From Berberis thunbergii (lineage: Eukaryota > Streptophyta > Magnoliopsida > Ranunculales > Berberidaceae), in assembly GCA_003290165.1 (NCBI GenBank), contig QNQO01001844.1:124001-188000 (forward strand): a stretch of 64,000 bases of DNA. Reading direction: 5' to 3'. Below are positions 22,706 to 35,400 of the stretch, one piece after another; position 1 is the stretch's first letter, and each line of letters begins with the position of its first letter. Both the position numbers and the translations under genes were made by a program. The notes beneath the pieces were generated by a model, which was given only the letters and a program-made list of their open reading frames with translations, was not told the origin of the DNA and made no database searches.

Positions 22706-24524
22706 TAATTCTCAAGGTGTGTTTTTTACATGCCAATTCAATCATTTGGGGTTTCAAATATCAAGCAAGAAAAACAAAAGATCGATAAATTGGATACAAA
22801 AACACAAAATTGAAATATAAAACTCAATGAACCAACCACATTGTCAAATGGAAGCAAACACGTTCACAATTCAGTCAAAAAGTATAACAAAACCCAAAAC
22901 TTCAAGCATTGGTTCCAAACCCAAAGAAAGGATGAGAACGGTTCTCACATGATTCCAAGCCAGGCCTCTCATGGATCAAGAAAAAAAAAAAAAAAAAAAA
23001 ACTGAACTCACCTGAACTACATTTAGTCAAAGAATAATAAAGAAAGGACATAAAAAGGGAAGAAACTCATAAACTCATAACGTCTTTTAGTAATTACTAT
23101 TAACACTGTCATAGTTAAAAGTGGTGATTAAATGAAGGCTTATATAACCTGTTGTATGCAAACTTCACTGACACCGAATCAGTACAATAAATTTAGTTTA
23201 CAGGTTAGTTTATATGGATGGCAGTATTAATAGGTGATTGTGTTATGCATTTGAATTGTGGGTGTAGATATAATATTGAACAACGCATGTTGAGCAACAA
23301 CATGATACTTCAATATTCTTTCAAAATACTCAAACATATTGAACAAAGTCATTAATTACACCTACGTTGTTCTCTTAGGCTTTTTTGTACCGATGCATAT
23401 GACACAAGTTCTAGGTATAGTATATGGCAAGGTAATCATCAATAGACATACCAAACGGTGCATGTATAATGCTATGAACAACCAACGTCAAAGCTAACAC
23501 TCTCATGCATCCAACGTTATATTATTTAAACATTTTCTATAACTCGCATGTAGGTGTTCTAAACAAACAATACCAAACATATGTGTTCTATTAACTCTCA
23601 CAACGTACTATCATTTGCTATGATAAGAATATATCTTAAAATTGAGTAAGATTAAAGTCCATATCACGTAATAGGAATTGAATGAGGAAATTAAGCAATT
23701 GAAGTTATCCACACGAAACTCAAAGTTGTTAGCTTCAATCAAATGGTTGAGCAAAACTGAGAAGCAAAATTGAAAAAAATGAGAATGGAAATGGAGAGAT
23801 GAGAAGAGAGATGGTGAATATATAGAAACCGAGAGCAATGGTGAGGGGGCACCAATAGTAACTTTGAAATGAATTTGTTCATTCACCAACGAGTAAGACT
23901 ACAACACAAGCCAGCGGAAACAAAAATTCATTCACCGGCGACTAATATTCTTTCATTAATGGATTGAAACAAACAACTCCTTTCGAACAGCATGAAAATC
24001 AGTACAAACAAGGGAGAATACGAGCCTTAGTCCATGAACGAGAGGAGAAGGTAAAACATAAAGGTAATTTATTTTTCATTTTAATGAAGTTGAGAACTAT
24101 TGATAAAGAAAAAGAGAGAATAGGAAAAAACGAGAGAAGGAGAGAAGTTTTACAAATAGTAGTCCCTTGCGAGTACAATGATAATTGATAATGGGAGATA
24201 AATGTGTAAGATGGTTGCTTTCCATCTATCATATTTTCTCAATACTAATTGTGGAAAAGTGTTTAAAAAAAAAAAAGTTCCTAGCTACCGATTCTAGAAG
24301 AGCTTGCTATGGAATATTATTTCTTTAATTTCAGCAACTTTTAGTATTTTTTAAAAAAATCTTCCATAAACAATTCTCTTGTTGAGGGCATATTCAAAAG
24401 AATAAGGTGCTGCCATAAACATATTAAAGGGGTGGTCACCACCACAAAAGAAGAGACAAATCACCAGCTTATGGTACCAATACTTTTTGCCGAAGAAATT
24501 GGAGGCATTGTAAAAGATAAGAAT
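22706..24524. other. No gene recognised
   Basis: AT-rich intergenic DNA with a long A run near 22980-23002 and short ORFs without recognisable homology. I see no terminal repeats. Confidence 0.5.
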
Positions 24525-24534
24525 GGTAGTAGCT

Positions 24535-25174
24535 AGTGTTCTAAAAATCGGTTTAGGCGCTAGAAGGTAGAAAACTGTCCAGATTAATGGTTGGGTGAGT
24601 TTCAGAGCGTTTCTGGGCAATCTGGGTGGGTTCTGGGCAGTCTGGGCGAGGTCAAGGCGGTCTGGGCGATTTAAATTTTTTTTTTTAAATAAGGCTGATT
24701 GTGTTCTTATTTTATTTTTCTTTCCTTTTTTTTAGAAATAAACAATTTAATTATTTTTATTTAGTATATGTCTAATGTAGAAAATGATTATTACTTAATG
24801 AAATTTTCAAAAGATCTGTCAGTACCTATTTATCAAATCTGACTAAGGTTATTCATGCAATTTGAAGAAAAATAAAAGAGTAGGTTTGGATATTTGTCCA
24901 CTGATTCAATTTTATATAAAGTACCCATCATGACCAACTTCAGTCATTTGAGTTTTAATAAATTTTGTTCATGATTGTTAATTTTTCATGTTTTTAAATT
25001 TTACATATGTATCTTGGCAATAAATTGGATGTGATTTATAAGGTATTATGCTTAACTTTTGTAAATTTTTAAAGTTATAATACAAAACCTAAGACCACCT
25101 AGGTGCCGCCTAGGCCCCTGAACGCTAGACACCTGCTCGCCACCCACCTAGCGCCTAGCGCTTTTTAGAACACT
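24535..25174. mobile_element. Non-autonomous TIR transposon (hAT- or MULE-like)
   Basis: The left end AGTGTTCTAAAAATCGG matches the inverse of the right end CGCTTTTTAGAACACT. Both subterminal zones are rich in CTAGGCG/GGCGCTAG. Flanks GGTAGTAGCT (24525-24534) and GGTAATAGCT (25175-25184) look like a 10-bp target duplication with one mismatch, so the class could be hAT (8 bp) or Mutator-like (9-10 bp). No coding sequence inside. Confidence 0.6.
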
Positions 25175-25354
25175 GGTAATAGCTAAATTGAAAGAGATTG
25201 GGGTGCATGCATGGTCATCTCTTCAATCTTCGCAGAAGGCACCGGGTCATTGAGCTGCCTAAAAATAACTAATATATCTTTCTTTTTTTCAACAATAAAA
25301 GCAGGCCGGGGATGGATTACAAATTCAACAATCATAAAAGAGCAGTTCTACATG

Positions 25355-25525
25355 GCGAGGAAATGAGCGAGGGGAGGGAAGTGGCGGGGTGGGGACTGTT
25401 CACCTCCCTCGAGATACGCGCGTAAAAATTGATGGCACTCATCCCGAAGGTGGTGAACGGTTCCCACCCCGCCACCTCCCTCCCCTCGCTCGTTACCTCG
25501 CCCACTTCCTCGACATTTAGAATTT
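25355..25525. mobile_element. Fold-back MITE-like element, copy 2
   Basis: About 50 bp at 25355-25405 (GCGAGG...GGGGACTGTTCACC) is repeated in inverse orientation at 25448-25505 (GGTGAACGGTTCCCACC...CCTCGCC), around a short loop with CTCGAGATACGCGCG. It is strikingly GC-rich in AT-rich surroundings. It shares arms and loop with the element at 18720-18900. The ORFs on either strand are by-products of the hairpin. Confidence 0.65.
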
Positions 25526-25529
25526 CTGA

Positions 25530-26780
25530 TCATATAATATGCGTTAGTTTAATAACAACTTGTTGACTTAAATGTAAAAGAAATGTAAGTCTTTAAAAGT
25601 CTCAAGTTATTCTCATTTTCAACTTTATTGCATCTATGTACTATTTAATTTTCCCAAGTGGGTATTATTATTATTAGTTTAATATGCGTTTTTATTTTTT
25701 GAATAAATTTATATGTTTTAATAAGAAGTGAGACATTTTAAAAAGAATTTATTTTTATTTATGATTGAAAGTTGAAATTTTGACTGAAATAAATATTATG
25801 TGGTAATAATCACTCAGAACTGAGTGTTAAATGAAACTTTGACCTCACAATAAATTTGTAATGATTGTTACTACCTCTCTCCTCTACCGACCATTTTTGC
25901 TTTTCTTCACCTCCTTTTCATCATACGAGCAACGCCGCCACCACCCTTCCTGACCTCCCATCCTTCTATTCATTTTATTATTTTTTTCTATTGAAGATTG
26001 TATGAAGAATTGTGAGGGATATAGAGTGATTTCTGATAGCGATGGAAAGTGATCTCAATGGTATTAGAATGAGAGAAAACAAATGGAGAATGAGGTTAAT
26101 GTTGGTTGTTTGTGGTGGATAAGTGAGAGTTGTGGTGATAGACAAAATTATTCAAAAAAATTATGTCACCTAAAAACAAATACCATTTAATTTTACAGTT
26201 TCTAATCAACAACTCATCCAGAAGCAAGACAAATAGTTCATTCAAAATCTTGTTCAAAACTTCAAACTCCCAACCACTTAAAAAACAAGCACCACCTAAA
26301 TCATATTAATTAGTCATCTAACTCTAAAGTTGTAATAACGCCCGAGCCTTTAAGAGCATCTATTTATCAAAAATATTGTTTGGAGTTTGGACCATAACCA
26401 ATTTTTGTAAGAAAGAATATATTGTTGTTTACTCGTCCATGTACACCACATGCGAACCATTTATTGAAAAGGTTTCTATGTTAGTTATATGGGAGAAATC
26501 TCTAATTTACATAATCTTCCTACCAAAAGGGTTAATGTGGTGGTTAATAGTGGTAGCTATAGAACGAGGTGTGGTAGTAAAGATTATGGACAAGCAAAAG
26601 GAGGTGTTGCAATGGATGTGGCACTTGTGCTGGAGTGGTGGTGGTGAGCATGCATGGTGGCATTATTTGTGAATTATTACTTGAATGTGGGGATATTAGG
26701 AATTAATGGGGTGTGAATAGTGACATTGAATTTCTTAAAGCCTTGGAAGTGTTTTCATTAGATAGTTTTAAGTTTGGCAA
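25530..26780. other. No gene recognised
   Basis: AT-rich DNA. The short ORF at 26376-26672 has no recognisable domain. The motif AAGTCTTTAAAAGTCTCAAGTT near 25586 resembles 30535-30560, so a dispersed repeat may be present. Confidence 0.45.
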
Positions 26781-26789
26781 TTAATAGCA

Positions 26790-27205
26790 TCCACAGACCA
26801 CACTGGATAGAGCAAACCATGTGCGATTAGTGGCTTGAAGGAAGTTGTTGATGGAAGACTTGAGTTTTCTAAAACAATATTGTTGTGAGTTTGCCAGATG
26901 AAGTGAATAATTATCGTGAATTGAGAAAGCATTTCGTCTCGGACCTGAGGATGTGTTCCAACTGTATCCCAAAAGAATTAAAGAGATTATGGGTAGTGTG
27001 GTGGGGAATATTGGTGTTGCTCCAATGGGGAGAAGGGAAAAGATTCAGAGTCTATGGACGATAGGACAAAGGAAAAAAGGTGATCCACATCCTCTGGATG
27101 ATTCTGACAGAAGACGCAACAATTATTCACGGGCATATGAATTCCAAATAAGTTGGATAGAGTGGGCAGTCAATTTTGAGAGCCCTTCCATAACAAGAGA
27201 ATAGC
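26790..27205 (-). pseudogene. Reverse-transcriptase zinc-binding (zf-RVT) remnant, LINE-like
   Basis: On the minus strand 27150-27080 reads VNNCCVFCQNHPEDVDHLF, the Cys-x2-Cys...His pattern of the zf-RVT domain that follows non-LTR reverse transcriptases. Downstream, about 26900-26800 gives FIWQTHNNIVLENSSLPS, resembling the linker before a C-terminal RNase H. Several stops and frameshifts lie between. Probably the tail of an old LINE. No polyA or target duplication identified. Confidence 0.5.
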
Positions 27206-27591
27206 ATTAGCCCGAACTTTGATTCTCCATAATTCACTTGAAATTGTCAGTTTGAATTAAAGACCAGAGAGGTTGGAAGATGAGGTTTCCCTCCGAGAGA
27301 ACAAAGGCTTTGATGTCACTTTTGACCGAGAACATACATCATTTATCAAACTTTCAGATGAGGGTGTTTAGAGAGAGGGGGTCGAATAATGATATTCAGA
27401 ATGTCTTTTGCCACAGGTTGTGGAAACAAGGCTAAAATAACTGATGCTCATGGCGTACTATATATGTTATTAGATCTTCTCATGGCTTACTATATGTTAT
27501 TAGATCTAACATATTTAACGTGGTGCATTGAACAAGTTAGGAATGGGCGCATGTGATCAAGTTTAACCCTTTAATTAAATAATATACGGAT

Positions 27592-27593
<2 letters not shown>

Positions 27594-27651
<58 letters not shown>
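27594..27651. repeat. (TA)n microsatellite
   Basis: An uninterrupted TA dinucleotide run of about 58 bp. Confidence 0.95.
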
Positions 27652-27655
<4 letters not shown>

Positions 27656-28099
27656 GATCTGGGTAAAAAAACTTTTCGCCAAATAAACAAACTATTGGCG
27701 AATGGGGTCACAAAATCCAAATAGGGTTGTGAAATAGAAAACATATAAAATCAATCAAACAGAGAAAAAGAGAGCGAGATGGCTTTACTATTGCAATGAA
27801 GCTCTGGCGGTTCAAGGAATGCCATGCATGATAAGCTGCTTGCTTTCTTGCTCAAACCTTTGGGGGAGGCAAAGGGGACTCGCGAGACTAAACAGAGTCT
27901 CTGATGCTGATGGAAGGGGACATTAAGCGTGTTTGTGTTTCTCAACTACTGGTGGGACATCAATTACATGCCTTATGCTAACTGTCAGGCCTTCATTTTG
28001 AAATTTAGCTTTGTTTCCAGTTTATGTTCCAATTGGCACTTCGAGGTTATTGTCAGTTCCACACTCCCGATCAATTTTATTTTCTACTTTCTATATGGA
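27652..28099. other. No gene recognised
   Basis: A slightly less AT-rich segment at 27780-27950 contains ATGGCTTTACTATTGC with an in-frame stop soon after. I cannot assign it to any family. Confidence 0.4.
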
Positions 28100-30260
28100 A
28101 TATTATGAGGAGTTGAATTTGATTATAGATAATTTGAAGTTGAAAAGGCAAAAGTGTAAAAATATGTAATAATATTTTTTTAATTAAAAGACACCAATAT
28201 CTCTGAAACTATTCATTAGTCGTTGGTTTTACATGTAATTATTAAGAATAACAACAATTCGCATGGATGAACAGTGAATTGGTGTCTTCAACCTAATTTT
28301 TGTTTTCGATTTTGCTCTCCAAACTCTTAAATATTTACAAGAAAAAAATTAAGTCGTTAAAACGTGAAAGGGGTCTGTGTCATTCAAATAAATAACAATA
28401 TTAAACATGTTTATCATTTTGCCCTCGCAATTAATTTTATTTACATTCAACCCTCGCAAACATCTATTATGCCAATTCACTCGAATGAATAGTGAATCAG
28501 TGTCTTCAACCTGATTTTTTTTTCCCGATTTTTCCCTCCCAACTCTTTAGTATTTATAAGAAAAAAAATAAATGTGGTTAAAAAGTGAAAAGGGTATTTA
28601 TGTCATTCAAATAAATAACAATATTAAATATTTTACCATTTTGCCCTCACAATTCAATTTTATTTACATTTAAAACTCAGCCTTCTCAAACATTATATAA
28701 TTACATCATAACCATCCAAATATTCACTAATTATATTTAAGCCCTTTATAAACTATGAATAGACCCAACATCTAACATTTGTATTTTCATTTTGCCCTCC
28801 ACACCTCATAATTTTGACAATTCAAACCAGCCCCTTAAACAAACATAATTTATACCTAAGTTCCTAACATATATAATTTAAAGTTCCTCAAATTATTTAT
28901 AAATTATAAAAAGACCATTTTGACATCAACATTTAATATTCTTACAATCAAAACCAGTATCTCTCAAACATTAATTAATTATACTTAAGCCCTAACATAA
29001 TTATTTGAAGCCCTCCAATTATCAATAAAAAACAAACTATAGACAGACCCTTATAATAGTGAAAGATCACATTTTTTTGATTATTTTGCTTAGATTATCA
29101 TTGGTAAATTTCTGTAAAATTTTAATTTTGCTTATTATTAAATTTTTTTAATAAATTAAAAAATACTGAATATCCGCGCGCGTTCATCCCTAGTAAACAA
29201 TTATAACGCCAATTCACTCATATGAATAGTGAATTCGTGTTTTTAACTTGATTTTCATTTTCGATTTTTCCCTCTAAACTCTTTTATTTACTAGAAAAGT
29301 CAAAAATTAGTAAAAAGTCCAAAGAGGAGTTTATGTAATTTAAATGACATACTATTAAACATTTTTACTATTTTACCCTCCCATATTTAAACTAAAATAT
29401 TAATTAATTATACTTAAACTCCTATATAATTTATTTAAAGCCCTCCAATTATTTATAAATTATATAAATGCCCTTATAACTTTTGTAATTTCCATTTTTC
29501 CCTTCACGTTTCATACTTTTACAATCAAACCCAATCTCGCTCAAACATTAACTAATTATACATATGTGTCTCTAACATAGTTTATTTGAAGCCTCTTATT
29601 TATTTATAAACTATACAGAGATCATTAAAATTATGTATATTTTTTTTAAATTAAATAATAATTTTTTACTTAATATTGAATCGCTGTAGTAAAAAATTTT
29701 AAACAAAATAATTATATATAATTTTAAGGGCATATGTATATTTTATAATAAATAAGGGACTTTAAATAATTTATGTTAAGGGCATAGGTATAAATAATCA
29801 ATGTTTGAGAGATGTTGGTTTTGAAATGTGGAGAGCAAAATGGAGGGCTTATAAATAATCAAAATTATATTAGGGGCATTTTTGCAATTTATAAATAATT
29901 GGAGGACTTCAAATAAATTATATTAAGGGGTTAGGTATAATTATTGAATATTTACAGGGACTGATTTTGATTGTAAATAGTTTAATTTTGAGAGGGTAAA
30001 ACGATAAATTCGTAATGGCCTATTTACAACTTATAGATAACTTGAGGACATCAAATAAATTCTATTAGGAGCTTAGGTGTAATTACTGAATATTGAGAGA
30101 GCTTGAGTTTTAATCATAAATGATATGAATTTGGGAGGACAAAATTATAAAAATGTGAAATAGTATTTTTCAATTAAAAAACAAAAATACCCTTAACACT
30201 ATTCATTGATTTGTTGGCTTTACATGTAATTATTAATAATAGAAAAAAACAAAATAAAAA
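28100..30260. repeat. AT-rich composite repeat field, Helitron-like
   Basis: A non-coding block built of recurring units. A unit with ATTCACTCGAATGAATAGTGAAT and TTTTGCCCTC recurs near 28260, 28480 and 29215. The segment at 28150-28250 (ending TTTACATGTAATTATTAA) is repeated directly at 30145-30245. 29700-30130 is largely an inverted version of 28640-29030 (TTAAGGGC...ATAATTAT motifs). At 29171-29193 CCGCGCGCG followed by TTCATCCCTAG/T resembles a Helitron 3' end (GC hairpin then CTAG before T). No 5' TC end was identified, so the class is uncertain. Confidence 0.5.
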
Positions 30261-30639
30261 AGAAATTTTGAATTGAAGGATACACTTTTTACTATTCATC
30301 GGAGAACTTATATACTCGAGATTTAAGGGATATTCTAAGGAATAAGAAGGGCTTTTGTATACAGCATAGGAAAATTCTAGGGGTTGCACCCATCCCTTCC
30401 TCGTTCCCTCCCTCGCTCTGTAGCAAAGCTCATACAGCATAATAGGAGCCGCCTTCATGTCAACAATTGGGGCTATAAAGAATTAAATAAGTCTAGTCTA
30501 ATAACAGTAATTCGATTCTTGACTGAGAAGAGAATTTGTCTTTTAAGTCTCAAGTTCGTCCCATTTTCCAACTTCATTGTAAACATCCTTTAACAAAAAA
30601 ACTTCATTGTAAACATCCTCATCATAAACGTGCATATAA

Positions 30640-30900
30640 ATTTGGAGCAATCATATAGTAGTGTGCATTTTGAGAGGTATCGAATCAAAGAGAGAATGAG
30701 GAAGGAGTTTTGTTTTATTTAATTTGTTCTTCAGTTTTTCCATTTTTTGCAATGGATTGAGGAATGAAATGGAGGTGCAAGGTTCCCTTGCAGATGAAAT
30801 TTGTGCTGTCTATGGCTCCCCTGACCTCCCAAGGCTAATTGTTGCATTGCTCCCAAGTGTCTTTGAAAGTATATATTCAAATTCTTGAAAGGTGATGAGA
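30640..30900 (+). pseudogene. Third Bet v 1/norcoclaurine-synthase-like fragment, copy C
   Basis: On the plus strand 30696 begins ATGAGGAAGGAGTTTTGT, identical to the start of copy B, but the ninth codon is TAA. Downstream the exon 1 sequence can be followed, out of frame, through GAAATGGAGGTGCAAGG, TATGGCTCCCCTGACCTCCC and TTGCTCCCAAGTGTCTTTGA, then fades near 30900. No second exon follows. It lies opposite in orientation to copies A and B, next to a Tat element that begins within about 100 bp. Confidence 0.75.
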
Positions 30901-31246
30901 CCTTAATTCTTGAAAGTATACATAACTTTGTCTAAATAGTTCATGTTCATTTTATGAATAGATTGTGTCGAAAAGTATTTTATATTGTGTTTTGGAATTA
31001 AACAATTCATATTTGTTGTTGCGGGATCAGTTCTAATGAGACATCAAACAGTCGCTCGATCACAGCCATACACGTCTCAGATCCAAAAGCATGCCCAGGA
31101 GGGCGAAACCAACACCTTCCCCCTTCGCAGAGGAGCAAAGAGCTTTCCAATAATGAAGCCCAGGACAAGATCATGTGGACTATACCCCGAGGACAAACAT
31201 GACCATGGTCAAGAACCCATTCTGACTAGGGGCATCTGACCCTGAT

Positions 31247-31911
31247 GTGATGTATGATCTTATCGTCTCTCCATTCTCGGAGGAGATAATGAGTGCCAAT
31301 TTACAGAAGAAGTTCACTCCACCGAAGCTTGAGTTCAACGGTGGAACATCAAATCCGTTAGATCATCTGTGCCATTACCACCATGTGATGGCGCAAGAAA
31401 TTTTGGTTGTCATTCTAAGCATAACTTTTCCCACTAGTCTGAAGAAGGTTGCACTGACCTGGTTCCAAAGCCTCCAGCCCAGGTTTATCCGGTCATTCCG
31501 AGTCTAGGTAAAGACATTCATCACTAGGTTCGTCGGTAGCCAATGGATCAGGAAAAAGCCTCACTAACATCTGAGCTTAGGTAGAAGCATGGTGAGACTC
31601 TTAGGAAGTACGTCACTCATTTCAATGACGAGCTGGCTTTGATCGACTGTTGCAATAACGACACGTCAGTCATCACTTTCACCTCTGGCCTCCGAGGAGG
31701 TCAGTTGTACAACTACCTCACCTTGGAACCCCCAACGGATATGACGGTTCTGGTAAGGAGTGCCCATAAATACACCACCCTGGAAGAAATGTTGGCTACC
31801 AAAAAAGGGGAAAGTAAGTCAAAGCACTTCTCTAGAGCCAATAACATGGATAAAAAGCGGGATAGTTCAAAGCAAAAATGGGGCGAGAACCAAACGAACT
31901 CAGCTACGTAA
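31247..31911 (+). pseudogene. Tat-type Gag fragment
   Basis: Reads SPFSEEIMSANLQKKFTPP, FNGGTSNPLDHL and KKVALTWFQSLQP, the signature capsid segment of Tat/Ogre Gag, then (31639-31830) TFTSGLRGGQLYNYLTLEPP. A stop at 31507 and a TAG near 31579 interrupt it. A CCHC-like segment (HCSYCKEIGHD-type) can be read near 32055-32100. Confidence 0.7.
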
Positions 31912-32429
31912 AGTTGTTTAAGCCTGCAGTTTCCTGTACCCTTATTACACCCCACTCAACTCCAGTCTGGTCGACAATTTGTCCGCCACTGAAAAATGGA
32001 CAAAAATTAAGTGACTAGTGAAAATCAAAGGAGATCATTCATGGCGTGATAAGAACAAGCATTGTTCTTATTGTAAGGAGATAGGCCACGACATCATAGA
32101 CTGCATGAGTCTCAGATATGAGATCCAGTACTGGTTCAGAAAGGACAACTGAAGGAGTTTATCAACTTCGGAGACATGCATCCTTTAGGCAAATGAGCAA
32201 CACAAGAGGTGGGAGAGATGACTCCTAACATGGTACGTGTCCTTTATGGGGCAAACGAAGAGAAACAACATTCAAATCATTTACTAAAGAAATTGGTATG
32301 GGAACTGCGAGTTAGATCGCACTATCAAGATAACCTCGTACCGCACGTACGAGAGGATAGAAAAGCTCCAAGCTTAACATTCACAGAACACGACATGAAT
32401 GGTGTCCGCTTCAACACAACGATGCCCTA

Positions 32430-35400
32430 GTCATTGTAAGAGGGATAACGAACTGGGAAGTGAAAAGATCTTTGGTGGATACAGGTAGCTCTTTCAATGT
32501 ACTGTTCCTAGACGCATTCCTGGAAATGGAATTGGCAGAATGAGAGATGATACTTTCAAACCTGTTATTCGATCGATAAAATCACACTATCGATGGTCGT
32601 AGAGAGCCAAAGTTACAAAAGATTCTGATGATGGAGTACTTGGTTACATATGTCTATTTTGAATACAATGTATCTTGGGTCGACCTTGGTTACACCACAT
32701 GGAGGCAGTTGTCTCAACATCCAGCACCAGTGCCTCAAATACCCCTTGGACGACGAGGTAGGGGCGATCAGAGGAGACCAAGTTATGGCTTTGGAATGTC
32801 ACTATGCCACAGCCAGACAACCGAAAAACGGAGCATAAAGTCCTGAACAACAGATAGAGAGGACCTGCCTCCACTTTCGGACAACAAACCTCCATCCAGC
32901 TCGAGCAGAAGGTATAATGTTGGGCAGCCGAAAGAAGCCGTCACAATATATCTGGACAACCCTAATGAAGAAGTTCAAAGACTTTTGATGGCATGATAAG
33001 GGAATCTTGCTGCCAGAATTGGTGGCAAACAAGGTTCTGGTGAGAAGGAAAAAGAAGAAGCGGAGGGTATGCATATTAACAACGTCTATCCAAAAGACAA
33101 CTTTCCACTGCTCCGAATAGGCCAAATCGTGGATGTGACATCTAGACACAACCTACTCACCTTTCTGGACGCATATTTTGACTATAATTAGATCAGTATG
33201 CACCCTTCGGATCAGAAGAAAACCTCATTCATAACGGTTAAAGGCACATACTATTATTGGGTAATGTCGTTCAAACTAATGATTGCAGGGGCAACGTACC
33301 AGTGCTTGGTGAACCGAATGTTCAAAGGGAAAATTGGAAATACCATGGAAGTTTACATCGATGACATGCTGGTAAAAAACCTCCACATTCCAGATCACCT
33401 AGTGTAACTCCAAGGAGCGTTCTTTGAACAGAAGTACTAAATGAAGTTCAACCCGCAAAAAAACACTTTTTCGGTGCAATTAGGGAAATTCTTATGCTAT
33501 ATAGTCAGCTGAAGGGGATAAAGGCTGATACAAAGTAAATTCAGACTCTTCTCGATATGAGACCACCCACAAACATTAAAGAAGTTCAAAGCCTGACTGG
33601 GAGGGTGGAAGTCATAAGCAGGCTCATCTCCAAATCTTTAGATATATGACTTTTTTTTAAATCCTAAAAAAAATATTCCAATGGGGAGGGAAGAAACGTT
33701 TGTACTCAATTACAGAAATTCAAAGCCTGATTGGGAGGGTGGCAGTTTTAAACAGGTTCATCTCCAAATCTTCATGATAGATGTCTCCCTTTTTTTTAAA
33801 TCCTAAAGAAAAACAAAGAATTCCAATGGGGAGAGCAGTGTGAACAATCCTTCCATGATCTGAAGGAATACATGGGAAGCACGAAGCTATTCTCATAACC
33901 TACTCTGGGAGAGACACTATCTATACCTTTCAATCTTAGAACATGTTGTCAACTTAGCTCTAGTTCAAAAAAAGAAAAGAGAAACAGAAATCCATCCACT
34001 ATATCAGCAAAACATTCAATTTGGCGGAGGCTAACTACCATAATCTAGAAAAACTAGCCTCAATGCTGGTGACTTCTTCCAGAAAACTAAGGCCATACTT
34101 CCATGCTCACTCAATAACGGTTCTGATAGAGTATCCACTCTAGTCGGTATTGGACAAGCCAGAACTATCCCAAATAATGGTCAAATGGTAAGTAGAGTTT
34201 GGATGGTTCGACATCCACTACGCTCTGAGAACGGCCATCAAGGCGCAAACACTTGCAAACTTCACTGCCAAGTTCACTGGATAGGAGAACCGAGACTGAA
34301 GACTAGCAAGGAAACGAGAACCCCTAGCTGTGCCCATTGGGGTGGAACTTGCGATGCGACAAGTCATCCAACATGAAGGGTTGTGGAGTGGGGATTGTCC
34401 TTTATACCCTGAATGGACCACACTCAGGAAGGCAATCAAATTCGACTTTCTTGCTTCAAAAAATGAAGTGGAGTATGAAGCCCTCCTGCAAGGCTAAAGC
34501 TAGCCAAAGGAATTGGAGTAGAAGAAATCACCGTGTTTAGCGACTTCCAACTGGTACTCAATCAGGTGAACTGTGAATTTGATGTTAAAGAGCCTCGAAT
34601 GAAGGCCTATTGTGGAAAAGCAATCAAAGCCAAAAGATGGTTTAAGATATTGTTACTCCGCCGCTGCTCTAGGGCAGATAACCATTAGCCGACAACCTAG
34701 CTAGAAATGCCTAATCAATATTGAATGACTAAAAACACTCGTAGATTTCTAGAAGAAGTCAACCATAGAAGAAAACAGGCTCCACGAAACCCTCTCCACA
34801 AGTAAGGAGACCGGCTGGATGAGCCCCCCCCCCTCGATAAGCTACATAAAATATGGAGTCCTCCTAGTAAATAAGCTAAAGGCATGTAAGGTGAAAGCCG
34901 ATTATACGATGCATGCTTCTGAACGATAGTTTGTACAGGAGATCAATGACTGGCCCTCTGCTCAGATGTCTAACCCCTAAGGTGCAAACCATGTCCTTCT
35001 CAAAATTCATGAAGAAATATGTGGGAACCACCTTGGAGGAAGGACACTAACTCAAAAAGCCGTCACGATGGGGTACTATTCACTGAAAATGAAACAAGAG
35101 GCCAATAACCTAGTCTTGAAGGATGATAAGTGTTAGAGGTACGCCCAATACACATATGCCTGCACAGAATCTAGTTCCAATGACTAGCCCATGGCTCTTC
35201 GCCCAATGGGGGATTGATATTGTAGGCTCGTTCCCTATCTATGAAAGAAAGAAGTTCCTCCTTATAACGGTTGACTACTTTACCAAATTTGTAGAAGTGG
35301 AGTCTCTTTCCAAGATATAGAAGAGAATCAGATCAAGAACTTTTATTTGGAAGTCTATCATCTGCAAGTTCAAAATACCAAAACTCCTAGTCTGCGATAA

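Noticed and set aside
26376..26672. 98-residue ORF rich in Trp and Val
   Set aside because: No recognisable family, AT-rich context, no promoter or homologous neighbour; probably chance.
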